From Pilatotrama ljubarskyi (taxonomy: Eukaryota > Basidiomycota > Agaricomycetes > Polyporales > Polyporaceae): DNA of 64,000 bases. The stretch spans positions 38,115 through 102,114 of the forward strand of contig MU277756.1 of assembly GCA_022385805.1 (NCBI GenBank), written 5' to 3'. Positions 11,380-21,737 of the stretch are shown one piece after another. The translations under genes and the position numbers were made by a program. The notes below the pieces were generated by a model. That model made no database searches. It was not told the origin of the DNA and saw only the letters and a list, made by a program, of their open reading frames with translations. Each line of letters opens with the position of its first letter. The first letter of the stretch is position 1.

Positions 11380-12134
11380 TCAGTTGCTGGGGATGATCTG
11401 CAGCTTGACGGGGTAGCACGCCTCATTGCGGTCGGCCGCGGCCTTGTAGATCACGACCTGCTGGTAGGTCTCCCTGCAGATGGAGAACGAGTCGGCGTCG
11501 CCGTTGACCGCGAGGGTCGCGTAGCCCGTGGGGTCGGGGTTGGCCTGCGCGAAGCGAGCAGCCGTCAGTAATCACGCTCAAGGCGGCAGAGAAGGAAAGA
11601 CATCGCAGAGTAGAGCGACACTCACCACACCGCAGTAAATCTGCGCACCGTCCAAAGGGTTGATGGGGGAGCCGTTCGTGCTCGTAACGAAGCTGAGCTC
11701 GGACGCGTCCTGGACTTGGACCGCACGGGCAGGCTTGGGGCCGTCGTTGAGGACGATCGTGCCGTTCACGAGCGAGAAGGACGGGTAGTCGTTCGCGCCG
11801 AACGAAGCCCATGTCTAAGCATTCCGCGTCACTCAGTCAGGCGTGCAATCGTATCACAGCAGTGGAACAAGACACGTACGCCAAAGCGCCTGATCTCGAT
11901 GCCGGCGAAGGCGCCGCCAGTGGCGAGGACGAGCGGCGTGCCGGTCGAGTTCGCGTTGGGCAGGGTGGTGTTGAGCGCCGCGAGGGTGACGTGCGACACG
12001 TCGTCGAACGCGCCCGCACCGAGCCCGTCGCACCAGGGTCCAACGGCGGCGTCCCTAGCAAGGTTCGCGGCGGGGAACGCGGTGACGGTGGAGGCAGCGG
12101 TAAGGCCGGCGGCGATGAGGCTGAGGGCGAACAT
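11380..12134 (-). CDS. Small secreted protein, paralog B
   Basis: Same three-exon plan as paralog A. ATG 12132-12134 starts a signal peptide (FALSLIAAGLTAASTVTA), then GPWCDGLGAGAFDD, NTTLPNANSTG and a GTPLVLATGGAF block. Exon 2 runs TWASFGANDYPSFSLVNGT to AQIYCGV. Exon 3 has TLAVNGDADSFSICR, VVIYKAAADRNEACYP and ends IIPSN at TGA 11380-11382. It is much closer to paralog C than to A. Cysteine positions are conserved in all three, so a disulfide-stabilised extracellular fold is inferred. Function unknown. TATA box at 12246-12252. No disruptions seen. Confidence 0.8.
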
Positions 12135-12245
12135 TGCAAAAGATGCGAGAAGCGGTTTCGTAAGGACGAAGTGAAGGATAGACGTGAGTCGAGATGCAGA
12201 AGGTGGAGGCGGGGGTGCTAGAGTCTCGGACGCTGAATGGCCAGC

Positions 12246-12252
12246 TTATATA
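12246..12252 (-). promoter_or_regulatory. TATA box of secreted-protein gene B
   Basis: Minus strand TATATAAGC about 112 nt upstream of ATG 12134, matching the position in paralogs A and C. Confidence 0.6.
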
Positions 12253-12988
12253 CCTATGCCGACGGAGGTCAGGGACGGAGGTGGGCTGCGATGGCCGCGA
12301 GCGAGGCCCTGCATGCCCGGCGTTTCTGCATGTCTCGAGCTGTATGCCTTCATCGCTGCGCGGCGCATCAGGGCCGCCAGACGATGATTGGCCTGGGGCT
12401 TATGTTGACGTATGTATGCGCGCCTGGCAAACCATCTGACGAGGGCGGAGACGGCGGGGAGTGCCCGTGCTGTGCCAGTAGGTGTCAGTGCCACTGAGTG
12501 GGCGGGTCGAAGAGGACGAGAGCATACGGGACAACAGCCGAGCCTGAGTGCATTTGTCGCTGTGGTGACACCAGGCAGATGGACAGTCGTGATGGTGTCG
12601 GATGTAGGATGAGCACAGTCGTGAAGCGGTGTACGATCGGAGACCAGATAAGTGTTTATTATGACGGTATTACCAGCTTCACTTACATCTGTTACTAGCT
12701 CGATCTATGCCCCGGTAGACCCTCTACAACCTCATATCATATTTCCTTATATTCTCTAAACTTACACTACGCTTGCCAATGTGTCTTGTTTTAACAGGAT
12801 TGAACTCGCTTCAAGCCTGGACGCGCAGAGTATTTGTACCCTCTACGCTGTCTTCAAGTTCCCGTTACTCCTCCATCAATTGCAAGTTGCATCAACGTTG
12901 ATCGCGCCTAGCTACATAGACGACTCCGTGTCCACTGCGTCTCCGTCTCCGTCTAGTCTGCCCAGGTACAAGCTCGAGGCGCCCCGCC
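12253..12988. other. Upstream region of gene B
   Basis: No coding region supported. It holds the distal promoter of paralog B and the 3' flank of the next minus-strand gene. No repeats or RNA genes were recognised. Confidence 0.35.
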
Positions 12989-13728
12989 TCAATCGTCGAC
13001 TCTGAATCTCAGCGTCCGGGCCACCAGGCACGCCCTCCCAGCCCTCCGGACAGAGACTGATTCTTTGAGTTGCTCCAGAGCCGTCCAACGCAGTGGGCCC
13101 AAGCCTTCCTCCGTCTGCGCTCGCTCAAGGAGCCGGAGCTCTCGCGCGTGCTCCTCGAGCTTGGACAAGAAGCCCATGTACCGCAGGACGCCGCTCGGCT
13201 CCGTGAGGTCGAACCTGCGTTCCGCCGTATTGCGATCGACGACGTAAAGGCACTAGGAACAGCGCCGTGATGAGCCCGACGTGAGATTCTCGCTTGTCTG
13301 CTAGAGTATGAAATGTTGTTGCCAAGAGCTCACCTCACCTACCGATGAATACCAGGCCATAGTAATGATGCCGTACGGGCCGCAGACAGACAGTCCGTAC
13401 ATTGCGAAGCCTGTGACGCCGAAGATCGAGAGGAAGTGTGCGGCGCTGACGCAGGCCATGCGCTGCAGGTTGCGAGTGGGATTGTCGAGGGCGACGCCAA
13501 AATCCTGGTAGTGCACCAGTAGCAGGGGGCCCAGCTCGAGCGCCGCCTTATTCGTCTGTGCAAAGCCATCGCACGCCGAACTACCATCGCGACTGCAATG
13601 GTCAAGGCCATGGTGCGTTGGGGAACGCTTACCGCCCAGCGGAGGTGAAGTTCTGCATACCGGAGGGTCAAGAAGTTGTTGTTCGCACTGAGAATCCAAT
13701 CGAAGAGTATCGTAGAGTGCTCGCACAT
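12989..13728 (-). CDS. Hypothetical membrane protein
   Basis: Three exons read on the minus strand. ATG 13726-13728 opens CEHSTILFDWILSANNNFL. A GTAAGC...GCACAG intron (about 13629-13553) joins it to TNKAALELGPLLLVHYQDF and then to a hydrophobic stretch (AAHFLSIFGVTGFAMYGL) typical of a membrane segment. The second intron (GTAGGT...TCCTAG, about 13340-13253) leads to LYVVDRNTAERRFDLTEP and a charged C-terminal helix (LSKLEEHARELRLLERAQ), ending at TGA 12989. About 205 residues. It sits between two tandem secreted-protein copies on the same strand, so it was either carried in or captured during the duplication. The start is uncertain: further 5' exons or truncation are possible. No family recognised. 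Confidence 0.5.
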
Positions 13729-14431
13729 CTACGGGATCTCTACTCGTGGACGATAGACAACCTCGTCCGGGAGCGCCAAAAGCGCCAAGATCTATCCCGC
13801 GTATGTGGTGAGGAGGTCACAGAGTCGACGTAGCTGGTGCGTCTTCAAGCTTCAGTCCGCAGTATCTCAAGCCAACTCAGGCCCCGTGTTCGCGTTCGTC
13901 CTCATTGCGATGGTCTCCTCGTGCCTGGTCACTGGCAATGGCGCACTTCCTCCTTCAGATTCTCACTGCAGCCGTTCCACTGCCTCGTCGCAGGTGTCTT
14001 CTTTGTGCTACTAGCAGCGTGGGTTCGCACTGTGCGCCTCAATCTTGACACTAATGCGGGAGGCTCTGGTCGACCTTGACTCGGAGTTCACCCTAGTTCA
14101 CCCGAGGGCAAAGAGACAGCAAACGAACGATTCGTATTAAGCAGGTCAACCAGCTCGTCGCGAGCAGTACTAGCAGGAGCACCACTAGCACCGCCCACGC
14201 TATTGCCGGCCTTACAGGTACATAAAGGTGAGGTACTACGCGTGCGGTATCCAGGGGATGATACATCGAGCAGTATCAGCGTGGTGTAGTACCTAGAGAA
14301 CGGGTCCGAAAGTCCGAGGGGTGAGATAGCGTGATGTTCTGTCCGACAGCGCTCAGGGGATCATGGTCACGATGTGCGGGAGGCCAGAGGACTCGGGGAG
14401 GAGCTCCCAGTGGCCGGAGGACATGCGCCGT
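13729..14431. other. Intergenic with conserved 3' flank of gene C
   Basis: Short open frames at 13800-14080 have no consistent gene structure. Bases about 14220-14350 carry the motif set shared with the other two copies (GAGGTACTACGCGTGCGGTAT, GATACATCGAGCAG, AGTATCAGCG), part of the duplicated unit. Confidence 0.4.
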
Positions 14432-15183
14432 TCAGTTCACAGGGATGAGCTGGAGCTCAACGGGGTAGCAGGCCTCGTTGCGGTCCGCCGCGGCCTTGTA
14501 GATGACGACCTCCTGCGTGCCCTCCCGGCAGATAGAGAACGAGCTGGCGTCGCCGTTGACCGCAAGAGTCGGGTAGCCCGTGACAGAGCCCGCGGGGTCG
14601 GTCTTGGCCTGTGGCGAGACGAAGTGATCAGACATAGTCCTCTGCGCGGATACGGCGGAATAGACACTCACGACACCGCAGTAGATCTGCGCGCCGGCCA
14701 AGGGGTCCGCGGGGTCGGAGGTGGACTTCGTGATGAAGTTGAGCTCGGACGCGTCCTGGACCTCGATCGCCTGCGCGGGCTTGGGGCCGCCGTTCAGGAT
14801 GATGGTGCCGTTGGCGAGCGAGAAGGACGAGTAGTCGTTCGCGCCGAACGAAGCCCAGGTCTGCACAAATCGCCCCGAATTGGCTCACGTTAGCACCGGA
14901 AGCACATCGGATGGGGGAACGCGGAACGCACGGCGAAGCGCCTCATCTCGATGTTGTTGAAGAAACCGCCCGTGGCGAGGACGAGCGGCACCCCGGTGCT
15001 GTTGGTGTTCGCACCAGTGGTGTTGAGCGCCGCGAGGGTGAGGCCCGACCAGGTGTCGAACGCGCCGGCACCGAGGCCGTCGCACCACGGACCAACAGAG
15101 TCGGCCCTGGGGAGCTTGGCGGTGGGGAGAGCCATGGCGGAGGCGGCGGTGAGGCCGAGGGTGAGGAAGCTGAGCGCGAACAT
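14432..15183 (-). CDS. Small secreted protein, paralog C
   Basis: Third tandem copy. ATG 15181-15183 starts a signal peptide (FALSFLTLGLTAASAMA), followed by GPWCDGLGAGAFDTW, NTTGANTNSTG and a GVPLVLATGG block. Exon 2 runs TWASFGANDYSSFSLANGT to AQIYCGV. Exon 3 reads YPTLAVNGDASSFSICR, ATG-free to VVIYKAAADRNEACYP and ends LIPVN at TGA 14432-14434. Nearly the same length as paralog B, with very similar exon 3, so B and C look like the youngest duplication. No enzymatic motif visible. Secreted or cell-wall role inferred from the signal peptide, glycosylation-type Asn sites and conserved cysteines. Confidence 0.8.
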
Positions 15184-15299
15184 CGTGAAAGATGAGGAGT
15201 GCGGTGTCGGAAAGACTAAGTGAAGGAGAGACGTGAGTCGGGATGCGAACAAGAACAAGAACTGGGGATGGAGAATCGGAGGGGCCCCAGCATCGCCGG

Positions 15300-15307
15300 C
15301 TTATATA
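15300..15307 (-). promoter_or_regulatory. TATA box of secreted-protein gene C
   Basis: Minus strand TATATAAGCC about 117 nt upstream of ATG 15183, at the same distance as in the two paralogs. Confidence 0.6.
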
Positions 15308-16271
15308 CCGAGAGGATGTGAGATGTCATGCCGCGTGCTCCGAACGGCTCCATGAACCAGGCTGGCAACTGTCTGCAGCCTCTTGCAGCGGAACGTGCAC
15401 GCACGCAGCGCTAGCCGTAACCTGGGGTGATGGCGATGGCGGTGATGATTGAAGATCGTCGGTACAGCACTGCTTGCCGACGGCTACTGAACGCCTCAGA
15501 GCCTGATCTTCTGCCACCACGGCGCATGCTGTGAGCCTGAGCCGGACGCGGCCCGAAAGGCGATGATTGACCGCCTGTGATCACCTCGAGTATGTATATG
15601 AGTGAAGTGGGGACGTATAGCTTGTCGAATGGCAGCCATAGTAATCATGGTCCTCTAGAGCCAGCGAGGTGTAAAGAGGGCGAGAGGATATGGAACGAAA
15701 AAGAAAATACATTGACTGCTTCTTCCCAGGCCTCGCTACGGGCACTTGAGGATGAGCGAATGCGTACGAACGCGACGAGTACTCCATAGCTCGACGTCGC
15801 CCCGGATGACAGAAGTCCTCCAAAGTTTGTGTATATCCCGACCAACACCGATCGGGCGCACTACTGAACTGAGACGCGAGCTCACGACACTTCTTGCAGT
15901 ACGAACCACACGCACCTGACGATTTCATCTGTGGGCAGAAGCTGCCAGCATAGCAACTGCGACGCGTGTTCCCTTGCCATCACACGATCTTCGGCGATGC
16001 TTCACCTGTACAAAGACGTCGTGAGAGAGCAGTGCTTCCCAACATGGCGTAGTAAGAACATGTACATATCTGGTCACAGTCAGGAGGCTTAAAGGACTTG
16101 CCCGACGCCGGCCTTTAGAGATCGCTAATACATTACTGATGGGTTCGGACGCTTTTTGCGCCCGTCGTCCCGCCTTCATCACAACAGCGGAGTTGGAGAG
16201 ACCGAGACATGGCTACAACCAGATGGACGTGCTATTGTACAGAATGACTGACCTCCGCAAGGCTTCACCGT
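15308..16271. other. No gene assigned
   Basis: Upstream region of paralog C and 3' flank of the GH5 gene. A minus-strand frame from ATG 15928 begins with a small cysteine cluster (SSGACGSYCKKC) but then loses coding character, so it is not called. Nothing else recognised. Confidence 0.3.
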
Positions 16272-17982
16272 TCACTTCTCCTGCCCCACCAGCGTCGCGT
16301 TGTCCATCAAGATCTTGTTGAGTCCGTCGCGGTGCAAGCAGTTGTCGAAGCTGAAGCTCTTCGCGATGGCGTCCAGCTCCTCCTCGCTCTTGCCGCGGAA
16401 GTGCTCCGCCCACTCCTGCACGAGGAACTCGGACAGCAGGATGTTACGCGCCAGCCGCCCAACTCGGTCCGAGAGCTTCCAGACGGGCGCAGGGTACAGG
16501 TTCTGGTGCTCGGGTTTCACCTCCCGCTTGATGAGGTCAATCAGAGGCTGGTAGATGTCCCGAACATGCGAGTCGTCTGCGCCCCAGGCGTCGATGGCGA
16601 GCCGGTGCTTCTTCGCGAGGAAGTCCTTGAAGAGGGTCATGTAGGGCGTCTCCCGGGAGACGTACACCATCCCCTGGAAACCGATGTCCTTGTAGAGCCA
16701 GATGGACCAGCTCAGGCGGTCCTAGCGGCGTGTTAGCATCTGCTTACTGCCACGAGCGGAACGAGACCAATGACATACCTTGTTATAGATGCTGAGCTGG
16801 TCCTGGAGCACCCTGTACCGCTGCTCGTTGATCGCCTCGGTCCGATCGCCCTCGTACTCCTTACGCGCATACACCGGACCCCATTCGCCGTTCCACACGC
16901 ACAGACCACGCTCGTCCATCCACTGCCGCTTCTTCTCGTAGCTCCTCCTCAAGCGATGCCGCTGCGTGTCCGTGCCCGTGTACGCCTCAGGCGAGGCCGG
17001 GAAGCCGAAGACCGAGTAGTCGTGGATCGAGTACGCGACGTTCTCCCACCTCTTATGCGCGTCGCCGAAGTGCGAGAAGTCAGACGCGAACGTGTTGCCG
17101 TCGAGGAAGAGGGCGTGGTGCGGGTCGATGCTGCGTATCGCCTCGTACAGGCGGTCGTACACGTCGATCACGCGCGTGTGGTACGGGTCGGTCGGCTCGT
17201 TGAGCGGGTTGTAGCCCGCGATCCAGGTGTTGTTCACGTAGTGCTTCGCGAGCTCCTCCCAGAGCCAGACGACGCGGTCCTGAAAGTCCTTGTGGTTCCA
17301 GAAGTTCGCGATGTGCGTGCCGGCGTCGGCGTGCCAATCGGTATTTTGCCCGCCGGGCGCGGTGTGGAGGTCGAGGATGGTGTAGATGCCGTGCTTCGCG
17401 CATAGGTCGATCACCCGGTCGAGGTGCTTGAAACCCTCGGGCTTAAGCACTCGGGGGTTCATGTCATCTGGGGTGGGAACTCAACTTTTTGATCAGTGTT
17501 CAAGGATTCCGTTCGGCTTACCCTCGAAGTGTCTGTAGTTGAACGGGAGCCGGATGCAGTTCAGACCCAGACTCTTGAAGAAAGCCGCATCCGCGTCGGT
17601 GAAGAAGTACTCGAGAAACTGATACTCATTCGTCAGCACGCATTCGACCGTGATACAGCACACATTCCTCACCTTGTCGAAGAAGAACTCGGACTTCTCC
17701 TTGCCGACTACATCGGCGAGAGCGGCACGGATTTGAAACTCGCATCCAGGATAGCCTGCGGTACGTCAGCTTGACTGCTGCAGCGGTTAATGCGACCAGG
17801 CGCAGGTAATCACCGCTGATAAAATTCTCCATGCTGCGAATCCAGTGGGTCAGTCGAACTTCCCAGCTAAGGCAGAAGAGATGTACGTACTTCATCCATC
17901 CACCGAGACCCGCGCCCCTCAGGATGATTTCCTTGCCATTCTGATCAACGATCTTCGTGCCGGAGACCTTCAAGTATGCCAT
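16272..17982 (-). CDS. Glycoside hydrolase family 5 protein, copy 1
   Basis: GH5 (clan GH-A) retaining glycosidase of about 500 residues. ATG 17980-17982 opens AYLKVSGTKIVDQNGKEI, then the GH5 start LRGAGLGGWM. Small exons follow, joined as GGWMN-MENFISG-YPGCEF. The core has PEGFKHLDRVIDLCAKHGI and LDLHTAPGGQN. The acid/base glutamate is in GYNPLNEPTDP and the nucleophile in CVWNGEWGPVYARKEY. C-terminal parts include QGMVYVSRETPYM and LSEFLVQEWAEHF. No signal peptide is seen, so an intracellular enzyme acting on a glucan or glucoside is inferred; the substrate is not determined. It is transcribed away from a paralog at 18464. Subfamily not assigned. Confidence 0.92.
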
Positions 17983-18463
17983 AGTGGTAATTGTAACAAA
18001 GGACGCCGCTGAGGTGGAGTTTGGGTCGACCTCGTCCTACGCACCTCCCGGCCGCTTTTTATGCAGGCCTATTCTCCCATTCATCAGCGTCCCCGGGTAC
18101 AATCGTTCTTGCTCAAGACAGGGCGGTCCGCACGAGCCACGAGCACGTCCGAGGATTCTCCGAGCAGTGAGAGTCCACCGCTGACCAAGGAGACTGAGGC
18201 CCTGGGTAGCGGAGAAGCCTCGAGGAAATGAAAAGACTTGCCCGATATAGCGCTGCTATCGCCATATCGGGGTCATGTGCGCAACCAGGCGCGTTTAGAG
18301 AGCTTCACCGTCCGACGGCAGGCGCAGGGCGGTCCGTCTGCGAAGTGCTAACTCGAGCAGCGTGTGAGCGCAGAACGATCATACGCCTCGTCCAGTATAT
18401 GAGGGCTTGCAGGCTCCTGCCGGCCGACGCGGTTCGCCCAGAGTCCCAGCACACGGTGCAGGT
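17983..18463. promoter_or_regulatory. Shared divergent promoter of the GH5 pair
   Basis: 481 bases separate the two GH5 start codons (17982 on -, 18464 on +), so both promoters must lie here. The GC-rich stretch holds no convincing coding frame. No canonical TATA box stands out; CTTTTTATGCAGG near 18054 is the most AT-rich candidate. Confidence 0.5.
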
Positions 18464-20209
18464 ATGGCTGGGTTTCTTCGAGTCGACCGGACGCGCATCG
18501 TGGACGGTGAAGGCAACGAGGTCATCCTGCGCGGTGCCGGCCTCGGAGGATGGATGACGTGAGTCTCCCAATCTTCAGGTACTTTTCGAAGAGCGCTGCT
18601 CAGAGAACCTGCAAACCGTAACATTAGGATGGAGAACTTCATCTCTGGTGAGACTCTTCCATACCGTCCCAAGACGTAACAGCTGAACCATGACATGCAG
18701 GGTACCCCGGATGCGAGTTCCAAATACGTGAAGCTCTCGCAACAGTCATCGGTCCCCAAAAATCTGCCTACTTCTTCGATAAGGTGAGCCGTCCGCGCAT
18801 CATTCTGAGGACAGCAGCGAGGACTCACTAGTGCTCGGCATGTGCAGTTCCTGGAGAACTTCTTCGCGGAGCCCGATGCCGCCTTCTTCAAGTCGCTCGG
18901 GCTGAACTGCATCCGCATCGCCGTCAACTACCGACACTTTGAGGACGACCTCCAGCCGCGCGTCCTCAAGCCCGAGGGCTTCAAACACCTCGACCGCGCC
19001 GTCGCCGCCTGCGCCGCACACGGCATCTACACGATCATCGACATGCACACAGCGCCTGGAGGCCAGAACGGCGGCTGGCACTCGGATGCAGGCACGCACA
19101 TCGCCAACTTCTGGATACACAAGGACTTCCAGGACAGACTCGTCTGGCTCTGGACGGAGATCGCGAAGCACTACAAAGACGAGACGGTCCGTATTCACTG
19201 TCCCTTAGCTTCGATGCACGGCCTGACCGAGTCGTTCATTGGGGCGCGCGCGGCTGCAGTGGATTGCAGGGTACAACCCCATGAACGAGCCAGCCGACCC
19301 GCAGCACAGCGGACTCGTCAACTTCTATGACCGCGTCTACGAAGCGATCACTTCTGTAGACCCAAACCACATGCTCTTCCTTGACGGCAACACATATGCG
19401 ACCGACTTCTCGGGCTTCCCGGATGACGCTGGGACGCGCTGGCCGAATGCCGCGTATGCGATCCACGACTACTCCGTGTATGGCTTCCCGGACGCGCCGG
19501 AGCCGTACGCCCGCACGGAGGAGCAGCGCAGACGGATGCGGAGGAGTTACGAGAAGAAGCGTGCCTGGATGGACGAGCGCGGGCTCTGCGTTTGGAACGG
19601 CGAGTGGGGCCCGGTATACGCCAGGAAAGAGTACGAGGGCGACGAGATGGACAAGATCAACGAGCGTCGGTACAACGTGCTGAAGGATCAGCTTGAGCTC
19701 TATGCGAAGGCAAGCACTACGCATCATTCGGCATTACTCACCTGACAAATGTACCGCAGGACCGACTGAGCTGGTCCATCTGGCTGTACAAGGACATCGG
19801 CTTCCAAGGCATGGTCTACGTCTCGCGCGAGACGCCGTACATGAAGCTCTTCAAGGACTTCCTGCAAAAGAAGTACCGTCTGGCGGTCGACTCGTGGGGT
19901 GCTGACGACAAGTTTGTGCGCGACATCTACAAGCCCATCGTGCAGCTCATCAAGGACAACGTACCGAACGAGGAGCATCGCAAGCTCTATCCATATCCCG
20001 TATGGACGGTCGAGGGGCGCGTGGCGCGATTGGCGCGCTGCATGCTTCTGAGCGAGTTTCTAGTGATGGAATGGGCGGAGCACTTCAGGGGAATGTCAGA
20101 AGAGCAGCTCGACGAGATCGCGCAGAGTTTCAAGTTTGAGAACTGCATCAAGAGGGAGGGACTGAACAAGGTGTTGCGGGAGCATGCGCGACTGACGGAA
20201 TCCGCCTAG
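18464..20209 (+). CDS. Glycoside hydrolase family 5 protein, copy 2
   Basis: Paralog of the neighbouring GH5 gene on the other strand. ATG 18464 starts AGFLRVDRTRIVDGEGNEV, then ILRGAGLGGWM. Splicing at GTGAGT...ATTAG, then GTGAGA...TGCAG, joins GGWMT-MENFISG-YPGCEF, the same exon pattern as copy 1. A further exon starts at FLENFFAEPDAAFFKSLGLN. Catalytic glutamates are in GYNPMNEPADP and VWNGEWGPVYARKEY. The C-terminus reads GMVYVSRETPYMKLFKDFL and ends at TAG 20207-20209. Intact. The intron before WIAGYNP appears to use a weak GTCCGT donor (about 19188). No signal peptide, so intracellular. Substrate unknown. Confidence 0.92.
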
Positions 20210-20313
20210 CTCGATCATGGAGTCGTGGTAGCAGGACTTAGCTAGATGTACAAGTAGTGCGATTGGGATACTTTTGCTGCAAAACCAGTCTGGTGGGGTC
20301 CATGTCATTAAGA

Positions 20314-21502
20314 TCATCGCAGAGCAAATCTGTCTCTAGCCTTGACGTTGCGCCTGACATCCTCTTCGCGCAGCTTGGTCTCTAACGCATTGAAAAGCTC
20401 GCGTGCATACTTCTCGCCATCCTGAAGGGCTCGTCAGTTCGACCCCATGTAACCCACAGTTGTTTAACGAACCGCGATATATGACTTGATCTGTGTCAAC
20501 TCCAACTCTCCGGGTCCCAACAATCGCATAGATTGCAACTTGGGACTATTTGAGGAGGCGAATGAAAACATCAGGTGCATCCGTACTGGTGCGGATGCCT
20601 CTTCTGGTGGTGTTGCATCGAGGAAGTGTGTTGGGGGCAGCTGCTCCGCGGCGTTTAGTTCACTGTTGACGACGCCGGCTGTGGAAACACGTACTAAGTT
20701 GAGAGTGACGCATACAGGCCATCTCTCTCGGCCGTGCAACACTTCTCCTTCGTCCCAGTAATCCGGCAGCTCGAAATCCGCTGCGGTCCTAACCATCTCC
20801 CGAGTGTCAAAGCCACTCACGGCTGGTATTCCCCCTCTTTGATCAATGTCCATAGCTGCAGCGCTGTCCCTTGGGGCTCGAAACTCTTCTGGCGCGTGAT
20901 ACTCGACGGCACGCGTCCGCGGCACCTTCGTGTCCCAGAGCGCCGCGCGGGCAGCCATGAAGAGCGCGTCGACCACGTTGCCTGCGTCGGTCAAGATGAC
21001 TGCATCGAGGTTGAGCAGCCAAGACTTCTTCCGCGGGATTATGGTGAGGTTCTGAGGGTGAAGAGAAGGATGGCCGATCGTCTGTTGCAGCATGACCGTG
21101 AGATCGTACTGCAGCTCGTCCAGAGCATTGGACGATAAGTGCGGATATGCAGAGGGAGAGCTGTCTTTCGTTCACTGAGCGACCCCCTTTGGGCGAGGAG
21201 TGTTCAGACACGCACCAGGAAACAGAGCAGACTACTCGTCCCCCATCGACCCCATCGCCCGTCTCGACATCCTCGACCTCCAACTTTGTTGCAGCGAGCA
21301 CTTCAGTTCCACCACCACCTTCATGGGGCATCTTGCCGATGTTGAGCCTCGCACTTCCATTTGCCAAGGGCGCGACACCAGTCTCAAGCAGAACAGTCCT
21401 AAAGTCGAGTAGACCGCGTCCGTCTCCGCGCAAAGGCGGCGTCGCTTGCAGTGAGGCTTGGATGTACGTTCGTTCAGCTTTCGAAACCAAGGGTGCCGCC
21501 AT
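20314..21502 (-). CDS. RRP42: Exosome complex component Rrp42 (EXOSC7-like)
   Basis: RNase PH-fold subunit of the eukaryotic RNA exosome ring, acting in nucleus and cytoplasm in 3'-5' RNA processing and decay; the ring subunits are normally non-catalytic. ATG 21500-21502 starts MAAPLVSKAERTYIQ, then PLRGDGRGLLDFRTV, the typical RNase PH entry. SARLNIG and GGGGTEVLAATKLEVE follow, then after an intron ALDELQYDLTVMLQQTIG, HPQNLTIIPRKKSWLLNLD, LTDAGNVVDALFMAARAAL and the C-terminal KYARELFNALETKLREED, ending at TGA 20314-20316. The LDAVILTDAGNVVDA stretch is diagnostic for the Rrp42/Rrp45 group, and the N-terminus favours Rrp42. Divergent from the peptidase gene at 21738. Confidence 0.9.
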
Positions 21503-21737
21503 AGGTCGATTCGCGACTCGAACCAGTTTGAGGGGGGGGGGGGGGGAAGGAGAGAGCCTGGGCGGAGTAACAAAAGTAGAGAAGAGGTCGGCCCTCCGGC
21601 GCCTACGATATACTCGAGCTTGGATCGGAGCAGCCACCATCGTCGACGTCTGCGAAGGAAGCTGGGATACTCACCAGAACCGCTGTTAAGTATTGGCCGA
21701 GCTCGAGCATATATTCTCACAGCAGCATATCGACAAG
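21503..21737. promoter_or_regulatory. Divergent promoter with a run of 15 G
   Basis: 235 bases between the Rrp42 and M24B start codons. The + strand has 15 consecutive G at 21532-21546, 30 bases upstream of the Rrp42 ATG (C on its coding strand), so probably in its 5' leader or core promoter. Confidence 0.6.

Noticed and set aside
15581..15928. Cysteine-containing frame (ACGSYCKKC) as a metallothionein or pheromone precursor
   Set aside because: Only the first dozen residues are Cys-rich, the rest lacks coding character and there is no CaaX end; chance frame is more likely.
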